Below, piece by piece: positions 47,101-59,922 of a stretch of 64,000 bases of DNA. The stretch comes from Ricinus communis. Lineage: Eukaryota; Streptophyta; Magnoliopsida; Malpighiales; Euphorbiaceae. The stretch spans positions 2,728,001 through 2,792,000 of the forward strand of contig NC_063263.1 in NCBI RefSeq assembly GCF_019578655.1, written 5' to 3'. The position numbers and the translations under genes were made by a program. The stretch's first letter is position 1, and every line of letters starts with the position of its first letter. The notes under the pieces were generated by a model that was given only the letters and a program-made list of their open reading frames with translations, did no database searches and was not told the DNA's origin.

Positions 47101-50100
47101 TTTCATGTCAGGTTCAATTCTAAGACCTAATGTCCATATGTCTAGTTTTAGTTATACAATCAAATAGCAGATATTTGGCATACATCCAAAATAAAGTAAA
47201 CATAAAGTACAAAAAAATTAAATCTAGCTATTACAACCTTCCTACAACTAAAATCAAACAAAAACGCATAAACTGAGTTACAGGGTACAAAAAGTCGCAT
47301 AAAAATTCAAAAATAGGGCAAAATTGGTGTAGAGCCGATTCGACTTAGTGCAGAGTCGATCGGCTTTAAGGCTTGGTAACAACCGATTTTGCATATTTTC
47401 TTCAATCCTCTTGTCCCGAAGCTAATTTAACATGCACAAGAGATAAAAACATGATTAAAAATCAAAAAAAATAAGGCCTATGACTAAATTAAGCTAGAAA
47501 ATATAAAATAGTACAAACTCTAAAAAGCAAAAAACTGATAGAAGGTAAGTAAAATTTCACATGGCAGATTCTAGATTTTAATCATGCAGCCCTAAAAACT
47601 TGATACAATCACATAATTATTAAAGAAAAGCCATAAATCTAAAATGCGACTCTGACTATTCCAATTATTAGATCTAAAATCCAATACATTCATATATTAT
47701 CATATTCAAAATCCAATATACATAAACATCACAGAGACATGTAAAATATCCTAGATTTAATCACATAAAGGGATATAAAGCATTTGAAATCAATCCTAAC
47801 ATGTATCTAGAATCATAAAGATAAAAGAACCAATAAATGGAAAAGAAATATTGATGATGCTGAATTTTGGAGAACCCTCATGTTGTCATTATAGATTGTT
47901 AATCTGCGAGTCTCTAGAGATAATAAGGTGGTTGCATTGAAGATCGGATGAAAATCCACTATTGTCTAGGATTGAGGAAATCTTTTGTCGTTCCTAAGAA
48001 AAAATTTCCTAATTTAAAACTCTTTCTTAGTGACTTCTTTCTCTATTTTCTAAAACTCTTTGCTTAGATGAACGTATAAATTAATGGAGGTCTGGTTACT
48101 TAACGAGTGTATCTAACTTTAGACCTAGGGTATGTTGTTCTATTTATAGCAGTGGGATTAGAAAACTCTACATGTATTAGATAAATGTTAATTATTTAAA
48201 ATAAAAACCATCGATTATCTTTTCCTTTTATCAGATTTATATCTAATAAAATAAAATAAAATCTTTTAATTCAAATAAGTATCATTAAAATGTCTAATAA
48301 TTATCATAAATCACTTTTAAAAACTTCTTTTCATCAATTTCAACGTTTTAAGTCAAAAAAGTATGAAAAACGACGTCAAATCTTGAAAAATAGCAATCAG
48401 CATTATGTAGAACTAACCGGCTTTGTACATAGCCATTTTGGCTCTATGCTAAGACGATTGGCTCTATATAGAGCCAATTCGGCTGTATGCAGAGCCGATT
48501 AGCTTTATGAGCAAAATGTTTAAGAAATTTTAGCAATTTAGTCCCTGAACTTGCAAAAATATATCGTTTTATGTCTCAAAGTTAATTTTTTATGACGATT
48601 GAGTCCAAGTTGATGTTAGAATGAATTAATTATTCTCAATTCTAATTTGGATTCACCCGTTCTTAATCTTTCAAGACTCGAGAAAGGCAGTAAATTTCAT
48701 CATTGTATTTTCCATAATTCCTTCGATATTTGGATTCGAAAAAATGGATGCTGACATATCTTAATAGCAAATTTTGCTCTCATCATTTAACAAATCATGT
48801 TCGATGCATGCTCTACCCACTTCACTATCTTCTCTACCTCTTGACTTATCTTCTCTTCTTCCTTTATTGCCTTTTTTCATTCTTTACATGAAAGTGTCTA
48901 AAAGAGATAATAAGTCACCATCCCTTCTTATAAGCTCAATCAACCTTTAAATTTTTCTTATTCTTTTTCTTCTTTAGAGAACACCAAAATTAACCAGTTT
49001 TCTTTAGGAGGCGAATACAAGGATGAATTTGACAAATCTAAAAGAGTTACAGATCGCCTAGATTTTAATTTCGAAGTTGCAAGTAAAGAAAATATCACAA
49101 GACCTATGTTTATAGTTCTTCTCTAAACCCTTTTCTCCTTTTGGATTTTCTTCTAAAAGTGAAGAAAACATATTTTTCAGATTTGGTGATTTCTCGAGTT
49201 TTTCATTTGGGTTTTGTTTAGTACCTAAGTTTTATCATTGATCCTATCAGTTTCAAAATTTACTTGGAGGGCATATTTATACCAAAAGAAACTTCAAAAG
49301 CCAGCCTGTATCCTTGGCCAAAATAGTAACACACAACAATAATTCCTTGTCTCACAATTTATAGATATATAGATGAGAATAAAGTGTGGGATGTCTTGTT
49401 TAAAATAATTAATCTTAGGGACATCAAGGAAAAAGTATGTTTAAACTGAAGGACTGCAAAATTTACCTTGCTTTATTTTGCCGTGTGCGCATCCGTAATT
49501 CCGACATGAGCGCACAGAAAAGAACAGCCGACCTATATTCATTTGTTTTGGAGCTCCTTCTTCGTCACGTGTATCTACCTCCTCTATCCTTCCGCCGTAA
49601 CCACCTACTACTACTACTACTACTATACTATGTTGAGATTGGTGGTCCTTTCTTTAATGGCTATCTTTGTCTTTTCCTTTTTCTTTTTTTCTTTTTTTAA
49701 ATACAGTGCCTTATTTTTATGGACCCCAAAATTATTTTCTTTCAAAATAAAGAAAAAGTGGAGGAAAAAGATTTGAAGTACTATTTTACTCTGTATAACC
49801 ACTCATTCAGAAAAGCAAAAGTAAAGCTAAAAATAAAAATTTAGATTTCATCTTCTTATTTTTTTTTCTTTTTATTCAAATATAGAGAAATTGTTTTCTC
49901 TTTTTATTTTCTCCTCCCTTATTTTTCTTCTAGCACTTTTCCAAGCATAAGTAAAGTTCACCGGATTACAACAAATTTATCCTATCTTCCTATCTTTTTC
50001 AAATCTTAATTACGATATTTTATTCATAGTAGTTGTTTGAAGAAGTTTTTTTTATTTTTTATTTAATATTATTAAATATTTGGGTTTATGATAATTTTTT
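44169..50100. other. Long gene-free intergenic region
   Basis: AT-rich DNA. The part just after 44168 is probably 3' UTR. The only structured feature seen is a cluster of AGAGCCGATTCGGCT-like motifs at 47328-47372 and 48415-48505. A CTA trinucleotide run is at about 49604-49626. Short open frames at 45222, 46625, 48290, 49437 and 49543 lack domains. Confidence 0.5.
48415..48505. repeat. Cluster of short AGAGCCGATT-type repeats
   Basis: Around four diverged copies of GGCTCTATGCAGAGCCRATT, partly self-complementary, with two more near 47328-47372 (TAGAGCCGATTCGACTTAGT, CAGAGTCGATCGGCTTTA). Confidence 0.6.
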
Positions 50101-50104
50101 ATTC

Positions 50105-51625
50105 ATTTTAATGTCTTATAGATAGATACATCTTACTATATAAATCTACAAAATTAATTTATTTTAATTTTATAATTTATAAAAATAACTAAATACTAAA
50201 TTAATTATATATATATAGTATTTAGTTATTAATCAATTAAATATATTATTTTTATTCATTAATATTTATTTTTTATTTTTAAAATTTAATTAGTAGTATT
50301 TTATAATTATGAGATTTATTTATATAATTTTAAATTGTATAAATAATTAAAAATATATATTAATTCATTGACAATCTAATTAATAGGAGAATGTATATAA
50401 TTAATTAATTATTTAAAATAATATTAATTAATTATTTAAAAATTAAAAAATACACTTATAATGGTAATGGTACCCTAGTAAAACTATGTACCATAGGTTT
50501 ATGGTACTATATAAACCTAACAATATTGATATTACTTTAATTTTAATAATTTATTAATATAATTAAATATTAAATTAGTCAATTTTATATAATACTTAAT
50601 TATTGAATGATTAAATAAATTATTTTTATTTCTTAAATTTTTTATCTATTTTTAGAATTTAATTAGTGGTATTTAATAACTTAAAAATTCAACTATAAAA
50701 TTTTAATTCGTATAAATAATTAAAAATTATATACAAATTCATTTACTATCTATATTAATATAAAAATATATAAAATAAATAAATTATTTAAAATAATATT
50801 AATTAATAGTGTATAATTAAAAAATAATCTTATAATGATAGGTGCTATAATAGTACTCTAGTTAAATTCTTTTTTTTAAATATTTAATTTATAATTACCC
50901 CTCTTTCTTTAATTAAGGAAATTTGCTTCTCTACTATTACAAGTATGTTTTTTAATTTTTAGACAATTAATCAGTATTATTTTAAATAATTAATTAATTA
51001 TATATATTATTTTATTAATTTTAAATTGTCACTAAACTGAAATATAACTTTTATTATTTAAACTAGTTAAAAGTTTATAGATATATTTTATAGCTATAAA
51101 GTACCACCGATTAAATTTTAAAAATAGATAAAATTTTAATAAATAAAATAATATATTTAATTAATCAATAACTAAATACTATATATAACTGATTAATCTA
51201 GTATTTAATTATTTTTATAAATTATAAAATTAAGATGAAATTAATTTATAGATCTATACTGTAAAAGACCTATGATATATTAAAATAACTATTAAATATG
51301 AATTAGAATGGATTTTACTAAAGTATCTAAAGTAGCATTATGGTATCCTACCATTGTAAGTCTATTTTTAATTATAAATTATAAATTAATGTTACTTTAA
51401 ATAATTTATTTATTTTATATATTTTTCTCTTGATATAAATTGTTAATAAATATATACATATGATTTTTAATTATTTATACGAATTAAAATTTTATATTTA
51501 CTAAGTACTGTTAATTAAATTTTAAAAATAAATAAGAAATTTAATAAATAAAATATATGATTGATTAATTTAACATTTAATTATATTAATATATTTTTAA
51601 AATTATGGTATGGTCCACCCATCTT
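50105..51625. repeat. Inverted cluster of four AT-rich MITE-like repeats
   Basis: Four related units of roughly 270-370 bp: A about 50105-50475 (+), B about 50520-50860 (+), C about 50930-51290 (-), D about 51355-51625 (-). Shared parts include TTTTAAAATTTAATTAGTRG, GTATAAATAATTAAAAAT, AATAATATTAATTAAT and a distal CTTATAATGGTA block near ACTCTAGT. A pairs best with C and B with D in reverse complement, so the whole forms an approximate inverted array. No coding. Confidence 0.75.
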
Positions 51626-53198
51626 TTTACGTGCCATCAACATTCAAATGTCTACTGTGATAATCTATTTTTAGAAAATTATGTATTTACTTTCCAATAA
51701 CTGATATAATCTTAACTAACAAGCAGTATGAGAAAATAAACGAGTGACAAGCCTATTGGTCAAAAAGTAGTAATGAAGTGACTAAGATTAAGAAATCAAC
51801 CATAGCCATTCGATTCAATGACTTCAGCGATCATTGTGAAAGGAATCTTCCTTCCCCGATAAACCAATATGAAACGACCACGTGTCCAGATGACATGATA
51901 TTACTCAAACATGTTCCACGTATTAATACCGGGCCATACATGAATATGGCGTATAACGTAGTATCGGCTGTACTGCACACACGTAATACACATACTTTTA
52001 TAATTGCTTATTCTCGACACAATGTCAGACCTGTTTGGGCCCTACAGATTCCTGACTTTACCTGGTCCCCATCGCACGAGATCCTATCCCTCCCATCATC
52101 TTAGAATGAAAAGGCTAATCAAGCAATTAATGACATGCTGCACTGAAAACGATTAGAAAAAAAAAATCTAACTGATTTAAGACTTTAGGTTTCCTAATCA
52201 ACGCTTTGGAAAACGAGCTCAGCGCACATAAACTGAGAAACACCGTTTCGGATCTCTCCCTCCCGCCAAAGATCAAAGAAAAACACACATAACAAACGGC
52301 GTTAACCCTTTCCCTCCACCACCAAAAAAGTAAAATAAAACAAAATAAAACAAAAATAGGTGTTCAATTCAATTCAATCGAGCCGAAATATTTGGTAATT
52401 TGAGTTTATCTCATTTGTTAATTTCTATCTTTTTACTTTACGAATTTAAATAGATTCAATTGGATTCAAATGAGGTTAATAATCATAACGCAAACTTTAC
52501 CAAAAATAAAGAACATAACAAATTGTTTATTTTGTAACAGATTTAAATAAATATTTTTATAACATAGAAATAAGAATTTATAAATTTAACATTAAATATT
52601 AGATTTATAATTACATATTATTTATGAATCTATAAATTAAGTTTTCTTAATTTTAAATTTGATATATTTATTAATAAATAAACTTTATCAAATAGTTTTT
52701 ATTAAATCAAATTGCGATGGATTTACTTATAATTTCTTTTATGAACTTCGTATATTAAATATTTAATAATTCAACTTATCACTTAAAATCAAATTTTTTA
52801 TAACTTATTAATTTTAAGTTGGTTCGATAACATATTACATGAATCAAATTAAAAATTTTAATTAAACTAAAATTATTTAAAATGATAAGCAAAAACATTT
52901 AATTTAAATTTTTACTAAACAAACAACTATTATATTTTTTAAATTTTTTATTAAATATAATATATTCTTAAATTTCATAATAATAAATAAAAAATATTAA
53001 ACTTTTAAAATTTTATAATCGCTTACAATTGGCTTTAATTTTTAAATTTCATAATAAAAATTCTTAAATTGCATAGAGATAAATCATCCAAAATATTGAT
53101 ATCTTCAATTCAATATACTTATATAAATAAAAGCTTATTTTATTAATTTTTACAGTATTCATCTAAAATTTATCCCTTGGCCAAAATATTTATTAGAA
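51626..53198. other. Gene-free intergenic DNA
   Basis: A 108-codon plus frame at 51778-52104 has no recognisable domain. The stretch around 51880-52300 is less AT-rich and contains ACGTG core motifs, but no linked gene was found. The rest is AT-rich. Confidence 0.45.
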
Positions 53199-53203
53199 AT
53201 ATT

Positions 53204-53601
53204 GTGATAGCCCGGCCTAAAGAAGCAGTTCTATGAGGGCGGGAAGTGGAAGTCGGAACAAAGATAGGATGCATGGACAAAAAGTGGCTTCTGGTAGACT
53301 TCTAGGATGACAACACTCTAAGGTATGTGAGTACATGAATGAATCAAATTGTACATTGAAATGGAGCGGGCAATAATTGATAGCACATATATAAAGAGTT
53401 GTAACTAATCACATGAGTTGCCTTTTGGCTGTTTGACTGTAGAGTTATATAAACTCCAAAGTTAAACGTGCTTGGTTGGGAAAAATTTCATGATGGATGA
53501 CCTTCTAGAAAGTTCTCAAATCCACCAAAGAGACGAAACCGTGAGGCCAATAGAGGTCAAAGAGGACGATATCTCATGTGATTTAGTTCTGGATCATTAC
53601 A
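53204..53601 (+). repeat. Cassandra 5' LTR with 5S-like segment
   Basis: Starts TGTGATAGCCCGGCC, ends GGATCATTACA. The 5S-derived part is at about 53452-53517 (AACTCCAAAGTTAAACGTGC, then TGATGGATGACC). Confidence 0.88.
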
Positions 53602-53672
53602 AATAATATTAGAGAATGATCCTTTTAGTAGATGTGCGGTTTGAGGACGAACCAGGCAGAAGCTGGCGGGCA

Positions 53673-54065
53673 TGTGACTGACTGATCTAAAGAAGCGGTT
53701 TGATGAGGGCAGGAAGTGGACATCGGGGCAATAATAAGATTCCTGGATAAGGAGGCTTCTGGCAGGCTTCTAGGACGGCAACACTTTAAGATATGTGGGT
53801 ACATGAATGAATCAAATTGCACATCGAAATATGACGAGTAATGGTTGATAGCATATATGTAAAGAGTTGGAACTAATCATATGAGGTGACTTTTAATTGT
53901 TTGGCTGTAAAGTTGTAGTGCTTGGTTTGGAGAAATTCCAGGATGGATGATCTCCTGATAAATTCTGGAATTTTCTATGGGAATAAAACTATGAATTTTC
54001 CATGGAAACAAAACTGTGAGGCCAACAGATAATATCTCATGTGATCTAGTTTTCGGATCGTTACA
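53673..54065 (+). repeat. Cassandra 3' LTR with damaged 5S-like segment
   Basis: Homologous to the 5' LTR throughout. The 5S-like part (about 53917-53965) keeps GTGCTTGG and GGATGGATGATCTCCTG, but about 16 bases covering AACTCCAAAGTTAAAC are missing. A short duplication (TTTTCTATGGGAATAAAACT, TTTTCCATGGAAACAAAACT) follows at about 53971-54016. Confidence 0.85.
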
Positions 54066-54476
54066 AATACTATCTCTTATGTTTCTTTTCCAAATATATC
54101 CAATAAATTTTAACAAAATTCAGTAATGATAGTTATTAAATAGATTAATTAGATTTAATATTTAAAATTTCAGTAATTAATATAAAAATAAGTATAAAAG
54201 ATTATAAATACTATCTCATATCTTTTTTCTAGATATATCCAGTAAAATTTTAACAAATTTCAGTAATAATAGTTATCAAATAGATTTAATATTTAAAATT
54301 CCAGTAATTAATATAAAGATAAGTATAAAAAGTTACAAATACTATCTCTTATATTTTTTTTCTAAATATATCTTAACAAATTTCAGTAATGATAATTATC
54401 AAATAGATTAATTAGATTTAATATTTTAAAAAATTCTAGTAATTAATATAAAAATAAGTATAAAAAGGTATTATGT
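54066..54476. repeat. Tandem repeat, unit about 131-141 bp, 3 copies
   Basis: Units begin AATACTATCTC at 54066, 54207 and 54338 and share AAATATATC, TTTCAGTAATGATAGTTATC, AATAGATT and AATATAAAAATAAGTATAAA. The first unit begins exactly at the Cassandra target duplication. Confidence 0.9.
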
Positions 54477-56010
54477 AGTTTCACTGTTTATAACTTTTAG
54501 TGTGTTAATCTTTCAGAAAAAAGAGATATGTAGTTACAAATCGTAACAAAAAGTATCTCATCATTAAAAAGTTCCAGTTTTTAAAATTCGACCATATTCA
54601 CTCTGATTAGCTATTATTATTATGTTGCTCGTATTTGATAACGCGAGTTTGGAGCTTAATAACTTATAATTCTATTATTTAACTATTAAATTATAGTTTA
54701 AGAAGTCATTACTCTGATAATATCGATTTAACGGTTAAACATTGATTTTTTGAGTTGTTAAACTTTAAACTCATATTTTCAAACACGAAAAAGATGATAA
54801 TAGTGACTCATTAGAATGAAGATAGATAAATTCTCACTAATTGATACTTTTCAATGAAAATATTTTTTTTAATAACAAATTTTAACCATATACCTCCTTT
54901 TGAAACCACATAATAAAAATTGTCAAATGATGGAATGGTATGATATTTTTTTTTATATATCCTTTAGTATATCCTTTGTTTAAAATTCAATGCTTAATCT
55001 TTCAGTGTTTAATTTTCGGTTTTACCAAACACTATCTAAACAATTTTTAGTTACAAGCAAATTTTACATCGACAAATAAAAACATCTCCAATAGTATTTT
55101 TTATTTTAAAAAGTATAATTTATATAATAAAAATATTTTAAGAAATATTCAAATTTAAAGAATAAAATATTTTATTTAAGTTTAATGAACTCTTTATATT
55201 TTATTTTTAATTTCATAAGCATTAATATTTTTAATTTTAATTTTATTTTTATCAAAAAAAAAAGAATGATGATAAATATCAATTAAATTAAATGCATAAA
55301 AATTTATATTATATTTATTAAATATGAAGTAGAAAATGAAATTTGAGTCTCCAATAGATGAGCCAAATTGACTCTCTATTTTATATTTAAAATATAAAAA
55401 ATATATTGTAGTGTCATTTTATAACAATGATGCTTTAAAATTAAAAATTTGATATATATAGAAAATGCATTGAAAATACTATAATCTAACTCTATTTATT
55501 GATACGATATATGTATTAGTTGATTAGTAAGTGATTTTAATAATAATCTAAAAATTAAATCTAATAAGAAATTATATATATATTTATTGATATATGATAT
55601 ATATATTAGTTGATTAGTAAGTGATTTTAATAATAATCTAATAAGTTACATCTAATAAAAAATTTTATATCAATATAATTAATTTTATCATGTGGTTCCT
55701 AACAATTTTGCCATTTACAAATTACATCAGGAAAGAAGGAAATAATTGGAAATGGAAAAGAAAAAGAAAAATATAAAGAAAGAAAGGTGGTGACGTGGTA
55801 AACGGGTAACAAAAGCAGATAAAGAGAAGGAAAATGCGAGCAAGTCGGGCCCACAAATAAAGAAGCTGTCGAAAACTAACCTAAGAAAGACGACAAGTAC
55901 CTTACAGTAAACGGCCGTTTATTCTCCCTTCTCTGTTACCCTTTCTCTGTTTTATTTTCATCTTGCAGTACTACTGTGTTTCCTCAGTTAGCAGTGTGTG
56001 TTGTGTGTAG
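54477..56010. other. Gene-free DNA upstream of the RopGEF gene
   Basis: AT-rich. A direct duplication of about 90 bp is at roughly 55497-55665 (shared TTAGTTGATTAGTAAGTGAT and TTTTAATAATAATCTAA). The last few hundred bases are presumably promoter. Confidence 0.5.
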
Positions 56011-56297
56011 AGCGAGAAAAAGAACACAGCAGAGAGAGAGAAAGAGGGAGACCACAAAAAAGCACCCATTAAATTATGTACATACATACCCAAGAAAGAG
56101 AAAGAGTACAATGTGAGTAAACATACAGAGATAGAGAGAGAGAAAGAGAGAGGCGTGCTTTTATCCACACTACCTTTTTTCCCCCTTCAACAACAATCAT
56201 CACTTGCACTTCTCATTTGAGCACCACAAATTTTTAAGTGATAATGTGGGTCTGATTTAGGGGGTTTTGGGAGTGAAGAAATAATAGTTGGATCTTG
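56011..56297 (+). promoter_or_regulatory. GA-rich 5' leader or proximal promoter of the RopGEF gene, with two short upstream ORFs
   Basis: GAGAGAGAAAGAG tracts lie at about 56030-56050 and 56133-56153. A 14-codon upstream ORF runs 56076-56120 and a 3-codon one 56244-56255 (MWV). They matter only if transcription starts upstream of them, which is not shown by the sequence. Confidence 0.4.
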
Positions 56298-59200
56298 ATG
56301 AAAAGTAGCGGTAGGAGGAGGATGGGAAGTGTGTCATCGGATGATGGGGGTGATGAGCAGAGCGAGAGATGTGGAAGCTACAGTTTGAGTGCAGATGTAA
56401 GCGAGTCGGAGAGTAGTACTAGCAGTAGTTTCTGGTGTCGGCGAGGGTTTGACGGTGAAGGTGCTTCTACCTCCATCACTTCCTCTCCTCCTTTACCCTC
56501 TTCTGCTAAATTCTGTTTTCAAACGCCGCTTTTGCTTCCTAAAGATTTATTGCTCTGGGACATCAAGCCTGAGAAACGGGACACTGATTTATCTGGTACT
56601 CGAAGAATTCTTATTTGGCCTTTTGAGTTTATTATGGATAATGACTTGTTTGGTTCCGTAGTAGCAAATTTTTACACCATTTTTCTTTATGATTCCAATT
56701 TTTAGTCTTCTTTTATGGATTTAAGTACCAGGGAGTCATAAATGTCTACTGCAATTTGTAGATCTCATTATGTGTCTTTTAAGGTTTATTCTGTATTTTA
56801 TGATTTTAATTTTTTTTCTTCTTTTTGATACGTGCATAAATTAATGTAGAAGTGGAAATGATGAAAGAGAGATTTGCTAAGCTACTTCTAGGAGAGGACA
56901 TGTCTGGAGGTGGTAAAGGAGTCTGTACTGCTCTTGCAATCTCCAATGCCATCACTAATCTCTCTGGTTTGTTTGTTTCTTCTTTATGTTTTTCCTTTTA
57001 TTGTCTACTTTTATTGTTCATGTACTTTGTTATTAATCTTGTTGGTTATTTCAGCTACTGTATTTGGTGAACTATGGAGGTTAGAGCCATTAGCTCCACA
57101 AAAGAAGTCCATGTGGCGGAGAGAAATGGAATGGTTATTATGTGTCAGTGATTCAATTGTTGAGCTTGTTCCTTCCGTTCAACAATTCCCTGGTGGAGGT
57201 ACTTACGAGATCATGGCAGCTCAACCACGCTCCGATTTATATGTCAATCTACCTGCCTTGAAGAAGCTTGATGCCATGTTGATTAGCATGCTTGATGGGT
57301 TTTGTGAGACCGAGTTTTGGTATGTTGATAGGGGGATAATTCTGGCTGATGGTGCCGATAATGATGTCTATCCTTCTGGGTTTTCTACTGGGAGGCCTTC
57401 CATTAGGCAGGAAGAGAAATGGTGGTTGCCTTGCCCTAAACTCCCCTCAAATGGGTTATCTGAGGATGCAAGAAAGAGACTGCAGCAGTGCAGGGACTGT
57501 ACAAACCAGATATTGAAGGCAGCTATGGCAATTAACAGTAGTGTGCTTGCTGAGATGGAGATACCTACTGCATACTTGGAAACTTTGCCTAAGGTAAGTA
57601 TGTCTGGTCCTCCTTTATCAAGTGTTTGTATGGCTAGTATGTTGTGTTGTGGTGCTTTACTTCAATAATTGTTTATGTAATTAGTTTGTTATTAGTGTTC
57701 TACCTAGTTCTGTTTGTTAATAATCTCATCTTCCTATGGTGAAATTGGAATTTGAGAGGTTTGTATCTATGTCAAGTAACCTAATTTTCTTCATTTCATT
57801 TGGTTATTGGGCTTTCAGTGCCGAACTTGAAATGCTGTAACATTAAATTTCATTTAGCCTGTGATTATAGCCAAGAAAACATTAATGTTTTTCTATGCCT
57901 TTCAATATCCACAAACTATTGTCTTAATTTGGCAAAAACTACATGTTATAAATCTGCTTGAGGATGGCAGAAGGAAAACTTAGGCTCTCAATGCCAAACA
58001 TGTAACAGAAGGCATAATGAAATGAGGATAGATAAGAAAACGGATACAAGAGAAAAGACTCATCTGCTGCAACATGACAGAACAAGTGATGCAATGTTTG
58101 ATGTTGCATCACAAAGTCAGAAGGCAAGCAAATGTATGGTAATCATGAAAATTATGGAATAAGAAGCTATAAAAGGACTTGAAATGAAATTTTACTGTTT
58201 GATAGATAAAATTTTTGTAGTCATATGACATGAAATCTGATAAATGTAAATGTGGTCTATGGATTCTAGATCAAGCTAAATGTATTGCTGGTTGTTTGGA
58301 ATAAGAGGCCTAATAGAGCCCTTTTGCACAAAATCTTACCAAAGTTTATCCTTCTCTTAATGTTTTGTAAACAACAGTAGTGTAAACTTCTTGAAGCAAA
58401 AGTGTCACTTTTTTTGGTTGACAGCATCAGTATTACCCTCTAATGGCTTACCTTTACATCAGTAAGACTTTGGGTGCTCATCTTTTAAAATACAGTTAAT
58501 TAAAAGACACCAGCATCATTTATAGATCTGTAAAATAATGGATGGTAAAAGTGAAATAACTGAACGACGTTATGTAAGAGTTGCACATAATAGAAATTGG
58601 CATGCTTTGTTAATACATGTTATCTATCACATGTCCTCTTTTGTTGATTTTACAGAAAATATCTTGTAGTTTCTCTTTATTATTAATTTCTCCCCCATTT
58701 TCCTTCTAATCTATGTGTAAACCTTTTTGTTGTGCAATCTCTATCAGTGTGGAAAAGCTTGCCTTGGAGATATCATCTACCGCTACATAACAGCTGAGCA
58801 GTTCTCACCAGAATGTCTTCTTGATTGCCTAGACCTCTCAACGGAGCATCACACACTGGAAATAGCTAACAGAATTGAGGCGGCACTGCATGTCTGGAAG
58901 CAGAAAGATCAGAGAAAGCACACAAGTCACACGAAAGCTAGGCACACATCATGGGGAGGCAAGGTCAAAGGCCTTGTTGCTGACACCAAAAGAAAGAATA
59001 CTTTTCTGGCCCAACGAGCTGAGACCCTCTTACAGAGCCTAAGGCTCCGTTTCCCTGGCCTTCCTCAGACAGCATTGGATATGCACAAGATTCAATACAA
59101 CAAGGTATTTGCTCCAAACCTCAAATCATATCAGAAAAGTAATTACTTACTAGTTGCCTACTAATAACATCATATAATCACATGTAGGGCATGGTGATAT

Positions 59201-59922
59201 TAGTTTCTAGGGACAGATTCAGTAAACAGTAACACAATCTGGGAAAGTATCTATAACAAATAGCACGAGAGGCCAATTCAGTTGTTTTCATTCATTTCAT
59301 AAAAATATCGGTAGAGCATGTAGGTAGAAGCACACAACATTTTGATTATTATATGCAGATAATATATTGTTGCACACCATATTTCTGTCTTCGCGAGCAA
59401 TGATGTCATTAGTTGTGCAGTCAGGCAGTTTTTTTTAATTATTATTGAAAGAATAAAGAGGAGAGGATCAAAAACTTTGTTTTCTTACAGGATGTTGGGC
59501 AGTCAATTCTTGAAAGCTATTCAAGAGTAATGGAGAGCTTGGCCTTCAACATTATGGCAAGGATAGATGATGTTATTTATGTAGATGATGCCACAAACCG
59601 ATGTGCTGCAGCAGAATCAATGTCCCTATTCAATAGAAGTGGTCTGGGTGGCCATCCTATCCAGAAGCGAATGTCGCCTAGCCCCTTCTCCATACAACAG
59701 AGCCCCTTTACCTCGCCATTTGCAACTCCAACTTTCTGTTCTTCGACACCAGTGGCTGGAAGCCCAGGAAGGGCACCATCCTCCATAAAGATGAACAACA
59801 TTAAGGAAGCAACTGATCAGAAGTTTGAGAAACCATGCCCAGCTGACTTTGAGAAGGTTTGGTCATACACTGGCAACCTAAGTTCAAGAAGAGTTTCGGG
59901 AGATGCTCCTGAGCGAGATTAA
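56298..59922 (+). CDS. ROP guanine nucleotide exchange factor, PRONE domain (RopGEF1-like)
   Basis: Exons: 56298..56595, 56850..56966, 57055..57593, 58748..59104, 59491..59922 (1743 nt, 580 aa), all GT-AG in frame. The Ser-rich N-terminus ([19 protein letters not shown], about residues 22-42) is variable in the family. The PRONE domain spans about residues 100-460: [92 protein letters not shown] and [20 protein letters not shown]. The C-terminal tail ends [13 protein letters not shown], as in Arabidopsis RopGEF1 from memory. PRONE proteins catalyse GDP/GTP exchange on ROP (plant Rho) GTPases at the plasma membrane, often under receptor-kinase control through the C-terminal tail, and act in polar growth. 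The ATG at 56298 starts [11 protein letters not shown]; the internal Met9 (MGSVSSDD) is an alternative start. Confidence 0.93.

Larger units (their letters stand above)
53204..54065 (+). mobile_element. Full-length Cassandra-type TRIM retrotransposon
   Basis: Two LTRs of about 398 and 393 bp (53204-53601 and 53673-54065) enclose only 71 bp. The internal part starts with a degraded initiator-Met PBS (TAATATTAGAGAA for TGGTATCAGAGCA) and ends with a GC-rich GAAGCTGGCGGGCA before the second LTR. Flanks are AATAT (53199-53203) and AATAC (54066-54070), a near-perfect 5-bp target duplication. It has no coding capacity, as is normal for TRIMs. LTR divergence is considerable, so the insertion is old. 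Confidence 0.85.

Noticed and set aside
51778..52104. 108-codon plus frame in less AT-rich DNA
   Set aside because: No recognisable domain, no promoter or splice context; probably chance.
53625..54116. Minus-strand frames in the Cassandra 3' LTR region
   Set aside because: Cassandra TRIMs have no coding capacity; the frames coincide with LTR sequence.
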